NCBI RefSeq assembly: GCF_027111295.1
Contig: NZ_CP114287.1
Span: 1,984,001-2,048,000, forward strand
DNA length: 64,000 nucleotides
Origin: Flavobacterium gelatinilyticum
GTDB lineage: Bacteria > Bacteroidota > Bacteroidia > Flavobacteriales > Flavobacteriaceae
Direction of reading: 5' to 3'
The notes beneath the pieces were generated by a model that worked only from the letters and a program-made list of their open reading frames with translations, did no database searches and was not told where the DNA came from. Numbering within the stretch: position 1 is the first letter of the stretch; every line of letters begins with the position of its first letter. The position numbers and the translations under genes were made by a program. Of this stretch, positions 10,405 to 18,073 are shown one piece after another.

Positions 10405-11319
10405 TTAAAAAAATCTTGGCGATACCAGTCGATATTTTGTCATTGCAAACAAATCGAACCGAAGAAAAATTTCATGAGATCCCGGGTTGTAGTTTCCTAT
10501 GCCACTGGTATCATAATCGTATGCATACCCTATATAAAGTCCCGGACTAACCTGAAAGCCTGCCATACCGCTTACAGAGGCATCCCACCTATAAGCAGCA
10601 CCCAGTGTAAGCTTGTCCATAAATAAAAAATTTGCCGATACATCGACAGCAATAGGCGCGCCGCTTACCGCTTTTATTAATGCTGCAGGTTTAAATTTTG
10701 TGTTACCGCTAAGATCTATAACATAACCGCCAATGGCATAAAAGTGCATGTTTTGCGAAACCACAGACATTTTTACATCATCATAAAACTTTGTTTCAAG
10801 AATCAGCGGGGCCGAGAGTCCAAAATACCACTTCGGGCTGTGCAGATAAACTCCAGCCCCTAAATTAGGAGAGGTTTTGTTTAGTATGCCGCTCAAATAT
10901 GGGTCGTCAGGATCATAAACATTTAATTTACTATAATCGACTTTGGTAAAATCCAGAGAACCGGAGATTCCCAGAGAAAGAAAAAGTTCTGCAGCTAATT
11001 GGATGGGATACGAATAACTAACGGTTACTATAGATTCTGAAGCCGGTCCTATTTGATCATTAATAAAGGAAAGACCTAATCCCTGGCCATTTTGTGTAAT
11101 TGGCGCCTCTACAGCAAAATTTGCGGTACTGGGCGCTCCATCCATCCCAACCCATTGCGCGCGATACAGACCAAATACACTTGGCAGTCCGCGTGTACCG
11201 GTATAAGCAGGGTTAACAGTCATGGTGTTATACATATATTGTGTGTACTGTGATTGCTGCTGGCCAAAACAGGGAAAAACAAATGCCGACACAATACTTA
11301 AGAGTAGAATTTTTTTCAT
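10405..11319 (-). CDS. PorP/SprF family T9SS membrane protein
   Basis: This 304-residue protein has a signal peptide (MKKILLLSIVSAFVFPCFGQ) followed by QQSQYTQYMYNTMTVNPAYTG. That opening (…QYMFN...NPAYAG) is the hallmark of the PorP/SprF family. The rest alternates short beta strands and ends in an aromatic strand (IFLRFDLF...), as in an outer-membrane barrel of about 14 strands. Members help T9SS deliver and anchor particular surface adhesins, with SprF serving SprB in gliding. The gene lies 414 bases upstream of the giant repeat protein on the same strand, so it probably serves that protein. The length is normal for the family. Confidence 0.9.
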   Translation of the reverse strand: MKKILLLSIVSAFVFPCFGQQQSQYTQYMYNTMTVNPAYTGTRGLPSVFGLYRAQWVGMDGAPSTANFAVEAPITQNGQGLGLSFINDQIGPASESIVTVSYSYPIQLAAELFLSLGISGSLDFTKVDYSKLNVYDPDDPYLSGILNKTSPNLGAGVYLHSPKWYFGLSAPLILETKFYDDVKMSVVSQNMHFYAIGGYVIDLSGNTKFKPAALIKAVSGAPIAVDVSANFLFMDKLTLGAAYRWDASVSGMAGFQVSPGLYIGYAYDYDTSGIGNYNPGSHEIFLRFDLFAMTKYRLVSPRFF

Positions 11320-12557
11320 ACGTACTTAATTATTAACTAAACAAAAACTACATAGCATACATCAATTAATAATTTTCGCCTTTACGAAAAGACGCAAAAA
11401 CTATTTGTCAATTCAGGTACTTTTTTCAGGCTGCTGTTTATTTAAGCAGCAACAAAAAACAAAGTGAAAATTTTAACACCTTTAAAAATGCGATTGACAG
11501 CCTCTCTTTGACAAATGCTAAGGCAAAATTTTAAGTACATTTCACCTGTTTTAGCATTGCAGCAGATTTTGCAGAGTAGTTTGAACAAACTGTCAGAAAT
11601 AACCCTAAGGTTCAGGCTCAAAAAGCAAAGATCAGACTTATAGGATTATATTGCCATTCCTTTCTTTTTTCAGGTTTCTAATCAATTTTTATTTTCTTGA
11701 TCTAACTTGTGAATTTATTGTTCCAGACCATTTAATCTTCTATAACCGGAGCTGCATCATCACGCCCTAGATTAGCAGTTTAGCAGTACCGAAAATAAAG
11801 TATGTCCTGGGAATAGCTCCTTTTGGCGCTTTTACATTACATGTGTCCAGCTCATCTTATAAAGGAGCTTCTGGTTCTTTAATAGTTAATGATATACGAT
11901 TTGATTCATAATTGGATGTTGCAGAATTGCTCTTTAGCTGCTTCGTTTTCTTTTTTACAAGCTGTAAAAAATTAAGACTTAAAAAAGTTTTTTTATAGGT
12001 GTATCAATTAAAAGCTAATTTATAACATTCTAAAAATCAATGCCATAAAAACACAAAAACTATGTTTCATCTTATAATATGAAACCATTTTACAAGCAGA
12101 CTGCCTCACAGCATATTATTATATATTACTTTTACTATAATGAAAAATACCAGAGAAATCTTTGTTATGATTACCAAAAAACAGCAGGATCCTGCAAAAT
12201 ATGAATAGAAAAAACATTACTACAGTACACTGCCCACTACGATTTCTTATCAAAAACTTTTAAAAACGAAACCGGAAGACCGCCATTACTGCAAAACACA
12301 AAATAAAAATAAAATTCTTACAATAAACTAAAAAACATCTTAAAACTGAAAATCTGACAACGGGAGATCTTACACACAAATAACTCATTACCAAAAAGAT
12401 ACATTATTTCTATCTCTAGTTCTGTTTAGTATTACTAAAATCAAAGATCTTTTTTACTCAGAAAGTCAAGTATTGGGCTTTAAAATACCTATTAGACATA
12501 TTGTTGTTTTTCTTTATAAATAACCTCAAAAAATTTTTCACAATCAAAAAAACATTC
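11320..12557. other. Gene-free AT-rich stretch before the tRNA
   Basis: Over 1.2 kb without a supported gene: frames on both strands are short and show no family resemblance. It separates host surface genes from the tRNA-Ser integration region. It may hold decayed DNA from older insertions, but I see no recognisable remnant. Confidence 0.5.
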
Positions 12558-12565
12558 TATATTTG
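12558..12565 (+). promoter_or_regulatory. -7 promoter element of tRNA-Ser
   Basis: TATATTTG matches the Bacteroidetes -7 consensus TANNTTTG and lies 32 bases before the tRNA. The -33 TTG is not well matched; a T-rich run sits at that position. Confidence 0.55.
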
Positions 12566-12597
12566 CACCCGCAATCAGACGATGAAAGCAATATACT

Positions 12598-12682
12598 GGA
12601 GAAATGGCAGAGCGGTCGAATGCGGCAGTCTTGAAAACTGTTGACTGTAACAGGTCCGGGGGTTCGAATCCCTCTTTCTCCG
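12598..12682 (+). tRNA. tRNA-Ser (anticodon TGA)
   Basis: The acceptor strands GGAGAAA (12598-12604) and TTTCTCC (12675-12681) pair fully and are followed by discriminator G. The anticodon arm GCAGT-CTTGAAA-ACTGT gives anticodon TGA. A long variable arm and the T-arm GGGGGTTCGAATCCCTC follow, as expected of a class II serine tRNA. CCA is not encoded. The gene is intact and sits directly upstream of an integrase gene, so its 3' end is a likely integration site. Confidence 0.95.
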
Positions 12683-12738
12683 CTGAGAGCTTAAAAATAG
12701 ACTTTTCAAAGTCTGCAAAAAAGGCCAAAATTCACGGA

Positions 12739-12779
12739 AAACCCTGCAAATCAAGTGATTTGCAGGGTTTCTTCTTTTA
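12739..12779 (+). terminator. Terminator after tRNA-Ser
   Basis: A near-perfect 15-bp stem (12739-12753 with 12756-12770; core ACCCTGCAAATCA) has a 2-base loop and is followed by TTTCTTCTTTT. It ends the tRNA transcript before the integrase. A related hairpin (core CCTGCAAATC) lies before the second integrase. Confidence 0.8.
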
Positions 12780-12818
12780 TACCGCTTTTCAATATTTTCA
12801 AAAACAAACAAAATCTTC

Positions 12819-12862
12819 GTGGCGCATTCGTGGCACAGGCTAAGATTTCAAAAGTGTGCCAC
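12819..12862. repeat. GTGGCA repeats upstream of integrase 1
   Basis: GTGGCG (12819), GTGGCA (12830) and the inverted copy TGCCAC (12857-12862) are present; GTGGCACA and TGTGCCAC form an 8-bp inverted repeat. The second integrase has the same arrangement. These are likely recombinase arm-type binding sites. Confidence 0.5.
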
Positions 12863-12963
12863 AAAATTTCATCTTAAGTCCCGATATCAAAGGGGTTAAG
12901 CACGTTTACATCTTGTTTAAATAAGGTTATAATTCTACATTTACTAATCTAATAAGTTGAATT

Positions 12964-14274
12964 ATGCTAGAGAACAGCTTTGGGCTAATTTTCTTTTTGA
13001 AAGTACCCCGCCATGCAAGTAACATTAGAACCGTTTATTTTAGGATTACCGTAGACGGTATCCCAAAAGAAGCATCTACCAGACGCCAATGGGACATTGA
13101 GCGCTGGAACAAAAGAACAGAGAGAGCAATAGGCACAAAAGAAGATGCAAAATCCCTCAATTTTTTCTTGGACTCGCTTACCACGAAAATCCATGACATC
13201 AAAACAGAGATCCTCTACAGCGGAAAACCAATAACCTCTCAGAAAATAATGGACCATGTCATGGGAAGAAATTCTCCAAGAGCAAAAGTTCTTGAGGAAT
13301 TCCAGAAACATAATGATGAATTGGAGGCGCTAGTTGGCAATGGCTATACAGGCGCAACCCTGGAGAGGTTTAACATAACCAAAAATCATGTGTCCACATT
13401 CATAAAATTCAAGTATAATGCTGATGATTTTGAATTTGCCGACTTAGATCTTGAATTCGTAAAAGATTTTGAGTTTTACCTGCGGTCGGTCCGCAAGTGC
13501 AGCAACAACACAAGCCTAAAATACATTGCTAACTTCAAAAAAATTGTCATACGGGCTATTGATAAGGAAATCATTGAAAAGGATCCTTTTAAGAGCTTTA
13601 AAGGTAAAAAAACGAAAATTGTAAAAAAACCTATCTCTGCAAAAGAATTAGCAGAATTGGAAGCACATCAGTTCACAATTGAAAGACTCAATGTAGTACG
13701 TGATATCTTTGTATTCCAATGCTACACGGGACTTGCATACATTGATGCCTACCAGCTCACAAGTGCTGATATAAAAGACGGAGTAGATGGAAAACCGTGG
13801 ATTATCTCTGAAAGACAGAAAACAAACTCCACAGCAAAAATTCCACTCCTTCCCCACGCTGTCAAAATTCTTGAAAAATATAAAAATCATCCTCTCTGTA
13901 TTAAACGAGGCACTCTACTGCCAGTTTATTCTAATCAGAAAATGAATGGCTACCTTAAAGAAATTGCTGTATTATGCGGATTTCCATTCTCACTTAACAC
14001 CCATATGGCACGCCGCACATTTGGAAGCACGGTAACATTAAACAATAATGTCCCTATTAACGTAGTAAAAGAACTGTTGGGACACTCATCTGTAAAGCAG
14101 ACAGAAGCTTATGCCATAACAGAACAAGCAACTATAGGAAGAGAAATGTCTCTACTAAATCAAAAACTCAATCCGCAGACAACTCAGATTTCTACAGAGG
14201 ATTTAACCACGCTTGAAAAACTTGAAAAAGAAATTCAATTAATTAAAAATAAATATAAAAATGCATCACTTTAG
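12964..14274 (+). CDS. Tyrosine recombinase / integrase 1
   Basis: This 436-residue site-specific recombinase has an N-terminal Arm/SAM-like DNA-binding part, a core-binding helical domain (about 110-220) and a C-terminal catalytic domain. H347-x-x-R350 (HMARRTFG), H374 (LLGHSS) and nucleophile Y383 (TEAYA) are seen. The position where most family members have the first catalytic Arg reads CYTGLAYIDAYQL, so that Arg is absent, as is known for the Bacteroides IntDOT group. A coiled, Lys-rich tail ends the protein. It lies about 280 bases after tRNA-Ser. It is closely related, without gaps through the catalytic core, to the next integrase. No other genes of its own element remain beside it, so it may be the relic of an older insertion. 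Confidence 0.93.
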   Translation: MLENSFGLIFFLKVPRHASNIRTVYFRITVDGIPKEASTRRQWDIERWNKRTERAIGTKEDAKSLNFFLDSLTTKIHDIKTEILYSGKPITSQKIMDHVMGRNSPRAKVLEEFQKHNDELEALVGNGYTGATLERFNITKNHVSTFIKFKYNADDFEFADLDLEFVKDFEFYLRSVRKCSNNTSLKYIANFKKIVIRAIDKEIIEKDPFKSFKGKKTKIVKKPISAKELAELEAHQFTIERLNVVRDIFVFQCYTGLAYIDAYQLTSADIKDGVDGKPWIISERQKTNSTAKIPLLPHAVKILEKYKNHPLCIKRGTLLPVYSNQKMNGYLKEIAVLCGFPFSLNTHMARRTFGSTVTLNNNVPINVVKELLGHSSVKQTEAYAITEQATIGREMSLLNQKLNPQTTQISTEDLTTLEKLEKEIQLIKNKYKNASL

Positions 14275-14373
14275 CATTAAAACGAGACCTAAACAATATA
14301 TCAATTTGTAAGAATTATCAATTTTAAAATTATCCATATTTCAGCATCTTTAACATGTCAAAAAGATACCTCA

Positions 14374-14397
14374 CGGGTTCGAGTCCTGCTCTCCCCA
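14374..14397 (+). other. tRNA 3'-end mimic (T-arm and acceptor strand)
   Basis: CGGGTTCGAGTCCTG looks like a tRNA T-arm (TTCGAGT loop) and is followed by CTCTCCCCA, an acceptor 3' strand with discriminator A. The 5' part of a tRNA is missing upstream, so this is a fragment. It differs from the 3' end of the tRNA-Ser at 12598. ICE attachment sites often carry such tRNA 3' ends, so this may be an att core. Confidence 0.5.
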
Positions 14398-14465
14398 CAA
14401 AAAGGGTAAAAGAAGCCGAAACGAAAGTTTTTCAATCTTTTCAAAAACCCTCAAAAAACGTGGTA

Positions 14466-14499
14466 AAGCCTGCAAATCGTAAGATTCGCAGGCTTTTTT
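14466..14499 (+). terminator. Hairpin with T-tract before integrase 2
   Basis: GCCTGCAAATC pairs with GATTCGCAGGC (one mismatch) over a 4-base loop and is followed by TTTTTT. It corresponds to the terminator downstream of tRNA-Ser and probably ended a tRNA transcript at the ancestral site. Confidence 0.65.
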
Positions 14500-14541
14500 C
14501 ATTTATGCTGCTTTTCAAATTTTTTAAAACCTAACAAAATC

Positions 14542-14591
14542 TCTGTGGCAAAATCGTGGCAAAAAATCCACGATGAAAATTTTGCCACAGA
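14542..14591. repeat. Nested inverted repeats upstream of integrase 2
   Basis: An outer perfect 13-bp arm (14542-14554 with 14579-14591, core TCTGTGGCAAAAT) encloses TCGTGG/CCACGA (14554-14559 with 14568-14573). Three GTGGCA words are present. The layout suits integrase or excisionase arm-type sites. Confidence 0.5.
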
Positions 14592-14689
14592 AATTGGAAA
14601 AATCCCTGATAAACAAAGGGGTTAAGGAGGTTAACGACTTGTTTTTTTGACGCTATAATTCTACATTTATTAATCTAAAAGACTGAATT

Positions 14690-15997
14690 ATGTTAGAGAA
14701 CAGTTTTGGGATGGCATTTTTTTTAAAAACCGCCCACAAAGGAAGTAAAATTAGAGCAGTTCACTTAAGAGTGACTGTAGACGGAATCAGCAAAGAAACA
14801 TCAACTAAGCGAAAATGGCACATCTCTAGATGGGACCAAAAGAATGAACGTGCAGTCGGCGGTAAAGAAGATGCAAAATCCTTAAATTTCTTTCTGGATT
14901 CATTGACTTTTAAAGTCCATGAAATTAAAACAGAAATTATGTACAGCGGTAAACCACTAACTGTTGAAAAAATTATGGATCATTTATTGGGAAGAATAGC
15001 ACCAAGAGTTAAAGTCCTTGAAGAATTTCAAAAGCACAATGACGAGATGAAAGCTCTACTTGGAAAAGGATACGCAAGAGGCACTCTTCAACGATTTACA
15101 ATCACAAAAAATCATTTAACAGCATTTATTAGATTTAAGCTAAATAAAGATGATATCGAATTTGCAGATTTATCTCTTGAGTTTGTAAAAGACTTTGAAT
15201 TTTACCTCAGAACAGTCCGCGACTGCAGCAACAACACTACGCTTAAGTATATTGCAAATTTTAAAAAGATTGTAATACGTGCAATTGATAAAGAAATTAT
15301 CAATAAAGACCCTTTTAAAAACTTTAAGGGTCGAAAAACAAGAATAGTAAAGAAACCGCTTACCACGCAGGAATTGTACGAACTAGAAAGACATTATTTT
15401 ACAACTGACAGGCTCAATGTAGTCAGGGACGTATTTGTATTCCAATGCTATACTGGACTGGCTTACATAGATGCCTACCAATTAAAGAAAACTGATATCA
15501 AAAAAGGAATCGATGGAAACCTCTGGATTATGTCTGAAAGACAGAAAACTAATTCTACGACCAATGTTCCGCTGCTCCCTCAGGCGCTAAAAATCATTGA
15601 GAAATATAAAGATCATAAACTATGCATTCAACGAGGAACGGTGCTTCCAGTTTCATCCAACCAGAAGATGAATGAATACCTTAAAGAGATTGCAATTCTT
15701 TGCGGATTTCCATTTACATTAAATACACACATAGCACGCCGTACTTTTGGAAGCACTGTAACATTAAATAATAATGTCCCTATAAATGTAGTAAAAGAAC
15801 TGCTTGGGCACTCCTCAGTGAAGCAGACCGAAGCATACGCCATAACTGAACAGGCAACAATCGGCCGTGAAATGTCAATTCTAAATAAAAAACTCAATAA
15901 AACTGAGCCTAAAATGTCTAAGCCGGACTTGGCAGTTCTCAGTAGACTGGAAAAAGAAATCCAGGCAATCAAGAAAAAATACAACATCACTTCTTGA
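14690..15997 (+). CDS. Tyrosine recombinase / integrase 2
   Basis: This 435-residue recombinase has the same architecture and start (MLENSFG) as integrase 1. H347-x-x-R350 (HIARRTFG), H374 and Y383 align at identical residue numbers. The CYTGLAYIDAYQL segment again lacks the usual first catalytic Arg. As the integrase nearest the conjugation operon, with an excisionase-like gene just beyond it, it is the best candidate for the recombinase that moves this element. The gene ends about 30 bases before a strong bidirectional terminator shared with the convergent tra operon. The sequence between the two integrases argues for duplication or tandem accretion rather than a frameshifted single gene, since both frames are full length. 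Confidence 0.94.
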   Translation: MLENSFGMAFFLKTAHKGSKIRAVHLRVTVDGISKETSTKRKWHISRWDQKNERAVGGKEDAKSLNFFLDSLTFKVHEIKTEIMYSGKPLTVEKIMDHLLGRIAPRVKVLEEFQKHNDEMKALLGKGYARGTLQRFTITKNHLTAFIRFKLNKDDIEFADLSLEFVKDFEFYLRTVRDCSNNTTLKYIANFKKIVIRAIDKEIINKDPFKNFKGRKTRIVKKPLTTQELYELERHYFTTDRLNVVRDVFVFQCYTGLAYIDAYQLKKTDIKKGIDGNLWIMSERQKTNSTTNVPLLPQALKIIEKYKDHKLCIQRGTVLPVSSNQKMNEYLKEIAILCGFPFTLNTHIARRTFGSTVTLNNNVPINVVKELLGHSSVKQTEAYAITEQATIGREMSILNKKLNKTEPKMSKPDLAVLSRLEKEIQAIKKKYNITS

Positions 15998-16025
15998 TAA
16001 ATATTTTTATGACATATTCAAACTT

Positions 16026-16064
16026 AAAAGAGGCTATCTCAAATATTTTGAGATAGCCTCTTTT
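16026..16064. terminator. Strong bidirectional terminator
   Basis: A perfect 18-bp stem (16026-16043 with 16047-16064; core GAGGCTATCTCAAA) and a 3-base loop lie between A- and T-runs. It ends integrase 2 from the left and the tra operon from the right. The stop codon of the last operon gene lies inside the stem. Confidence 0.9.
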
Positions 16065-16359
16065 TACATAGTTTTACTTCGCTCTTATAGCCAGGATGAT
16101 ACGAAGGGGTATACTTAACGTATCCTAGATCCTGAAGTTGTTTAAAATACTTATGATAAGTTGGCAGAGTGTTCACATGGGATAACTCCATAATTTTACT
16201 GCGACTTACTTTTATCCTCCTCCTCTGCCCCTGCCTGTATCCTAACCCTAGTATAGCTGTCAAAATTGACAGGTGCCAAACATTTAGTTTGGGATCATTA
16301 GCGTACATACACAAAAAACTCATTATATGGCTTTCTTTAAATTTATTAATCTTTGTCAT
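16039..16359 (-). CDS. Small winged-helix-like protein
   Basis: I place the start at MTKINKFKESHIM (ATG at 16357-16359) rather than further upstream, giving 106 residues. It overlaps the end of the preceding gene by 14 bases, as expected of a coupled operon gene. The body (LTAILGLGYRQGQRRRIKVSRSKIMELS.. TYHKYFKQLQDLGYVKYTPS) has the order of a winged helix: helix, recognition helix, then a beta wing. It resembles the 16705-16992 protein in plan. Likely role: control of excision or of the tra operon. The last residues and stop are encoded inside the terminator stem. The family is not named with certainty. Confidence 0.65.
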   Translation of the reverse strand: MTKINKFKESHIMSFLCMYANDPKLNVWHLSILTAILGLGYRQGQRRRIKVSRSKIMELSHVNTLPTYHKYFKQLQDLGYVKYTPSYHPGYKSEVKLCKKRLSQNI

Positions 16360-16621
16360 CGCTAAAGAGTTTTTGAATATCTTCCCTGTTATAATAATAA
16401 GATCCAAGCACCTTTTTAAAACGTACTTTTTGCGAGGTTCTAAGATTCTGCACCGAGCCTGCAGAAATATCAAGCAGCCTACGAACAGCTTTACTTTTCA
16501 GCCACTCAGATTCCCGCTCAATATTTTTTGGCTGAAATGCTTCTGCAACAGCAGTACGCACTGTATCGGCCATGATAAGCCCAAACTGTCTTAAATCATC
16601 TTTCGTTATAAATTCTTCCAT
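16346..16621 (-). CDS. Helix-turn-helix excisionase-like protein
   Basis: This 91-residue protein has a HTH_17/MerR-like core: WLKSKAVRRLLDISAGSVQNLR, then the wing ..VRFKKVLGSYYYNREDIQKLF. Such proteins sit next to integrases in most Bacteroidetes ICEs and act as excisionases or regulators of excision. The N-terminal 35 residues form an amphipathic helix (LRQFGLIMADTVRTAVAEAF), perhaps for dimerisation. It overlaps the next gene downstream. Confidence 0.8.
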   Translation of the reverse strand: MEEFITKDDLRQFGLIMADTVRTAVAEAFQPKNIERESEWLKSKAVRRLLDISAGSVQNLRTSQKVRFKKVLGSYYYNREDIQKLFSDDKD

Positions 16622-16704
16622 AAAATTCTGGTTTTACTCATTATAATATTTGATCATCTACTTTAAAACAAAACTCTGTCTACTTTCAATTTTTACAGTA
16701 CAAC

Positions 16705-16992
16705 TTATTCCAAGTGAAAATAAATACTGCTCCTTCTGTTCTTATTCTTTGTAGGCACATAAATCAAATAACCGTACTCATCCAATTCACGCATACATTT
16801 TTGATAGGTTTTGTGAGACATGATCTTAGTAAGACTCTGGATTTCTATGCTGTAAGCCTGAATAGGATTTACAAAATCTTTGCTTGCGCGAAATTGAAGC
16901 AGGGCGGCAAAAATAGCAATGTGAGTTGTGCTGATTCTGAAGTCATTTTCAATTGCCTGAAAAAATCCCGATAAAAGATTAAGATTTTCCAT
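16705..16992 (-). CDS. Small winged-helix-like protein
   Basis: The start MENLNLLSGFF (ATG at 16990-16992) is chosen because it lies 22 bases after the preceding stop; a longer reading would overlap that gene. The 95 residues contain THIAIFAALLQF, a helix IEIQSLTKIMSHKTYQKCMRELDEYG and a wing YLIYVPTKNKNRRSSIYFHL, the pattern of a winged-helix DNA-binding protein. It is similar in plan to the 16039-16359 product, and the two flank the excisionase-like gene. Likely a regulator of the element. Confidence 0.65.
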   Translation of the reverse strand: MENLNLLSGFFQAIENDFRISTTHIAIFAALLQFRASKDFVNPIQAYSIEIQSLTKIMSHKTYQKCMRELDEYGYLIYVPTKNKNRRSSIYFHLE

Positions 16993-17014
16993 AACTGTAT
17001 AAGATAAATAAACA

Positions 17015-18046
17015 TCACATATGATGAGATTTTTTTGCGGTCTGCGACTCAATATTTTGCTGAGGCTTTAGCAGCGGACTAATTTTACAGCCGTTTTTAA
17101 TTTCCGCCAGACTAAGTTTCTGCATCCTGTCGTTATAAAAATTCAAGGTTTTAAAGCGTGGATTTGCTTCCAAAAAAACCTTCATTTCTCTCCCTTGTAT
17201 CATAAGTAGAACTTCTTCCCTCCTCCCCTTTTTCAAAGAATCGACCAGGGATTCGAATGTCTCATAGTCATCATTTTTAAGAGGAACAGTCCTTAAAGCA
17301 TCGCTTACATTGTATCCATACGATTCTGGAAATTCATGCATCCGATAATTGTCATTAAGATCCCTGTCGTTGAAGTTAAACTGTTTCCAGGTTCCGCTTT
17401 TTAGAACTGCTCTTCCCGCAAGCATTTCGTATGATTCACCTGCACTAAAGTCCTCAGATTTTTCATTCTTAAAGTAGTGAACGCTGCGACTGGATGGCGA
17501 TGAATCTGTATGAAGAATTGATCTGAATCCATCAAATTGGTAAGCTCCCTGTGCATCTTTTACAAATTGCAGGGAATGTTCAAGTCTTTCATTCTCTGAG
17601 ATGTGATAAGAAACAGGAACAGTAAAATTTAACTGCTGCTCCTGCATATGCTCCAATACTTTGCCATAAGCCACATGAAAACCGCTTTTTATAAGCTGTT
17701 CCTCTAAAGTTTTCTTGTTTAATTCCAGATCTTTAAGATAATTCTGTTTATCTATCCTTTCAAAAACAACAGAACTAAGCACTTCATTTAAAAGCCGGAC
17801 GATGATATTAGGATAGACTTGATGCTTCAATTTATTAAATTCATGCTTAAGAAACCTTAGAGTTATTTTTTCATCTACAGCTTTCGTCTTTTCATATTTA
17901 AAAAGCAGCATCTTAAAAAATTTCAGTTTCTCTATGCCAAAAGAGCGTTCTATTTGCGGGCTGTTCTGAAATAAAAATTTTAATTTTTCTTCCTTGGACT
18001 GCCAGACTTTTATCTCATTTTCTACTCGATTGTTTTCAGAAGACAT
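17015..18046 (-). CDS. ICE-associated protein of unknown function (343 aa)
   Basis: No catalytic motif is recognised. The N-terminal half is helical and charged (KEEKLKFLFQNSPQIERSFG...). The C-terminal half holds a beta-rich region with SYHISENERLEHSLQF and a motif around QGREMKVFLEANPRFKTLNFYND. A related motif, GGEERKQFVEANPQFKTIKVYD, is found in the neighbouring 18074-18886 product, so the two share a homologous domain. Proteins with such 'EANP.FK' domains are common in Bacteroidetes conjugative elements (DUF3945/DUF4099-like, by memory). No signal peptide, hence cytoplasmic. Confidence 0.7.
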   Translation of the reverse strand: MSSENNRVENEIKVWQSKEEKLKFLFQNSPQIERSFGIEKLKFFKMLLFKYEKTKAVDEKITLRFLKHEFNKLKHQVYPNIIVRLLNEVLSSVVFERIDKQNYLKDLELNKKTLEEQLIKSGFHVAYGKVLEHMQEQQLNFTVPVSYHISENERLEHSLQFVKDAQGAYQFDGFRSILHTDSSPSSRSVHYFKNEKSEDFSAGESYEMLAGRAVLKSGTWKQFNFNDRDLNDNYRMHEFPESYGYNVSDALRTVPLKNDDYETFESLVDSLKKGRREEVLLMIQGREMKVFLEANPRFKTLNFYNDRMQKLSLAEIKNGCKISPLLKPQQNIESQTAKKSHHM

Positions 18047-18073
18047 AACTCAGTTTTAATTTATTTAAGCACC

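Larger units (their letters stand above)
14275..14689. other. Inter-integrase region with attachment-like module
   Basis: No gene is present. From left to right it holds about 100 bases of AT-rich DNA, a tRNA 3'-end mimic (14374-14397), a hairpin (14466-14499), nested GTGGCA inverted repeats (14542-14591), and the leader CAAAGGGGTTAAG shared with integrase 1. The same order, hairpin then repeats then leader, precedes integrase 1. Confidence 0.6.

Noticed and set aside
12604..12843. Open frames overlapping the tRNA-Ser gene on both strands
   Set aside because: They run through a structurally perfect tRNA and its terminator and have no recognisable protein features.
14374..14397. A second tRNA gene before integrase 2
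   Set aside because: Only a T-arm and acceptor strand are present; there is no upstream acceptor, D-arm or anticodon arm.
16169..16594. 141-codon plus-strand frame opposite the excisionase-like genes
   Set aside because: It is antisense to two overlapping genes with clear DNA-binding motifs, and its translation has no family features.
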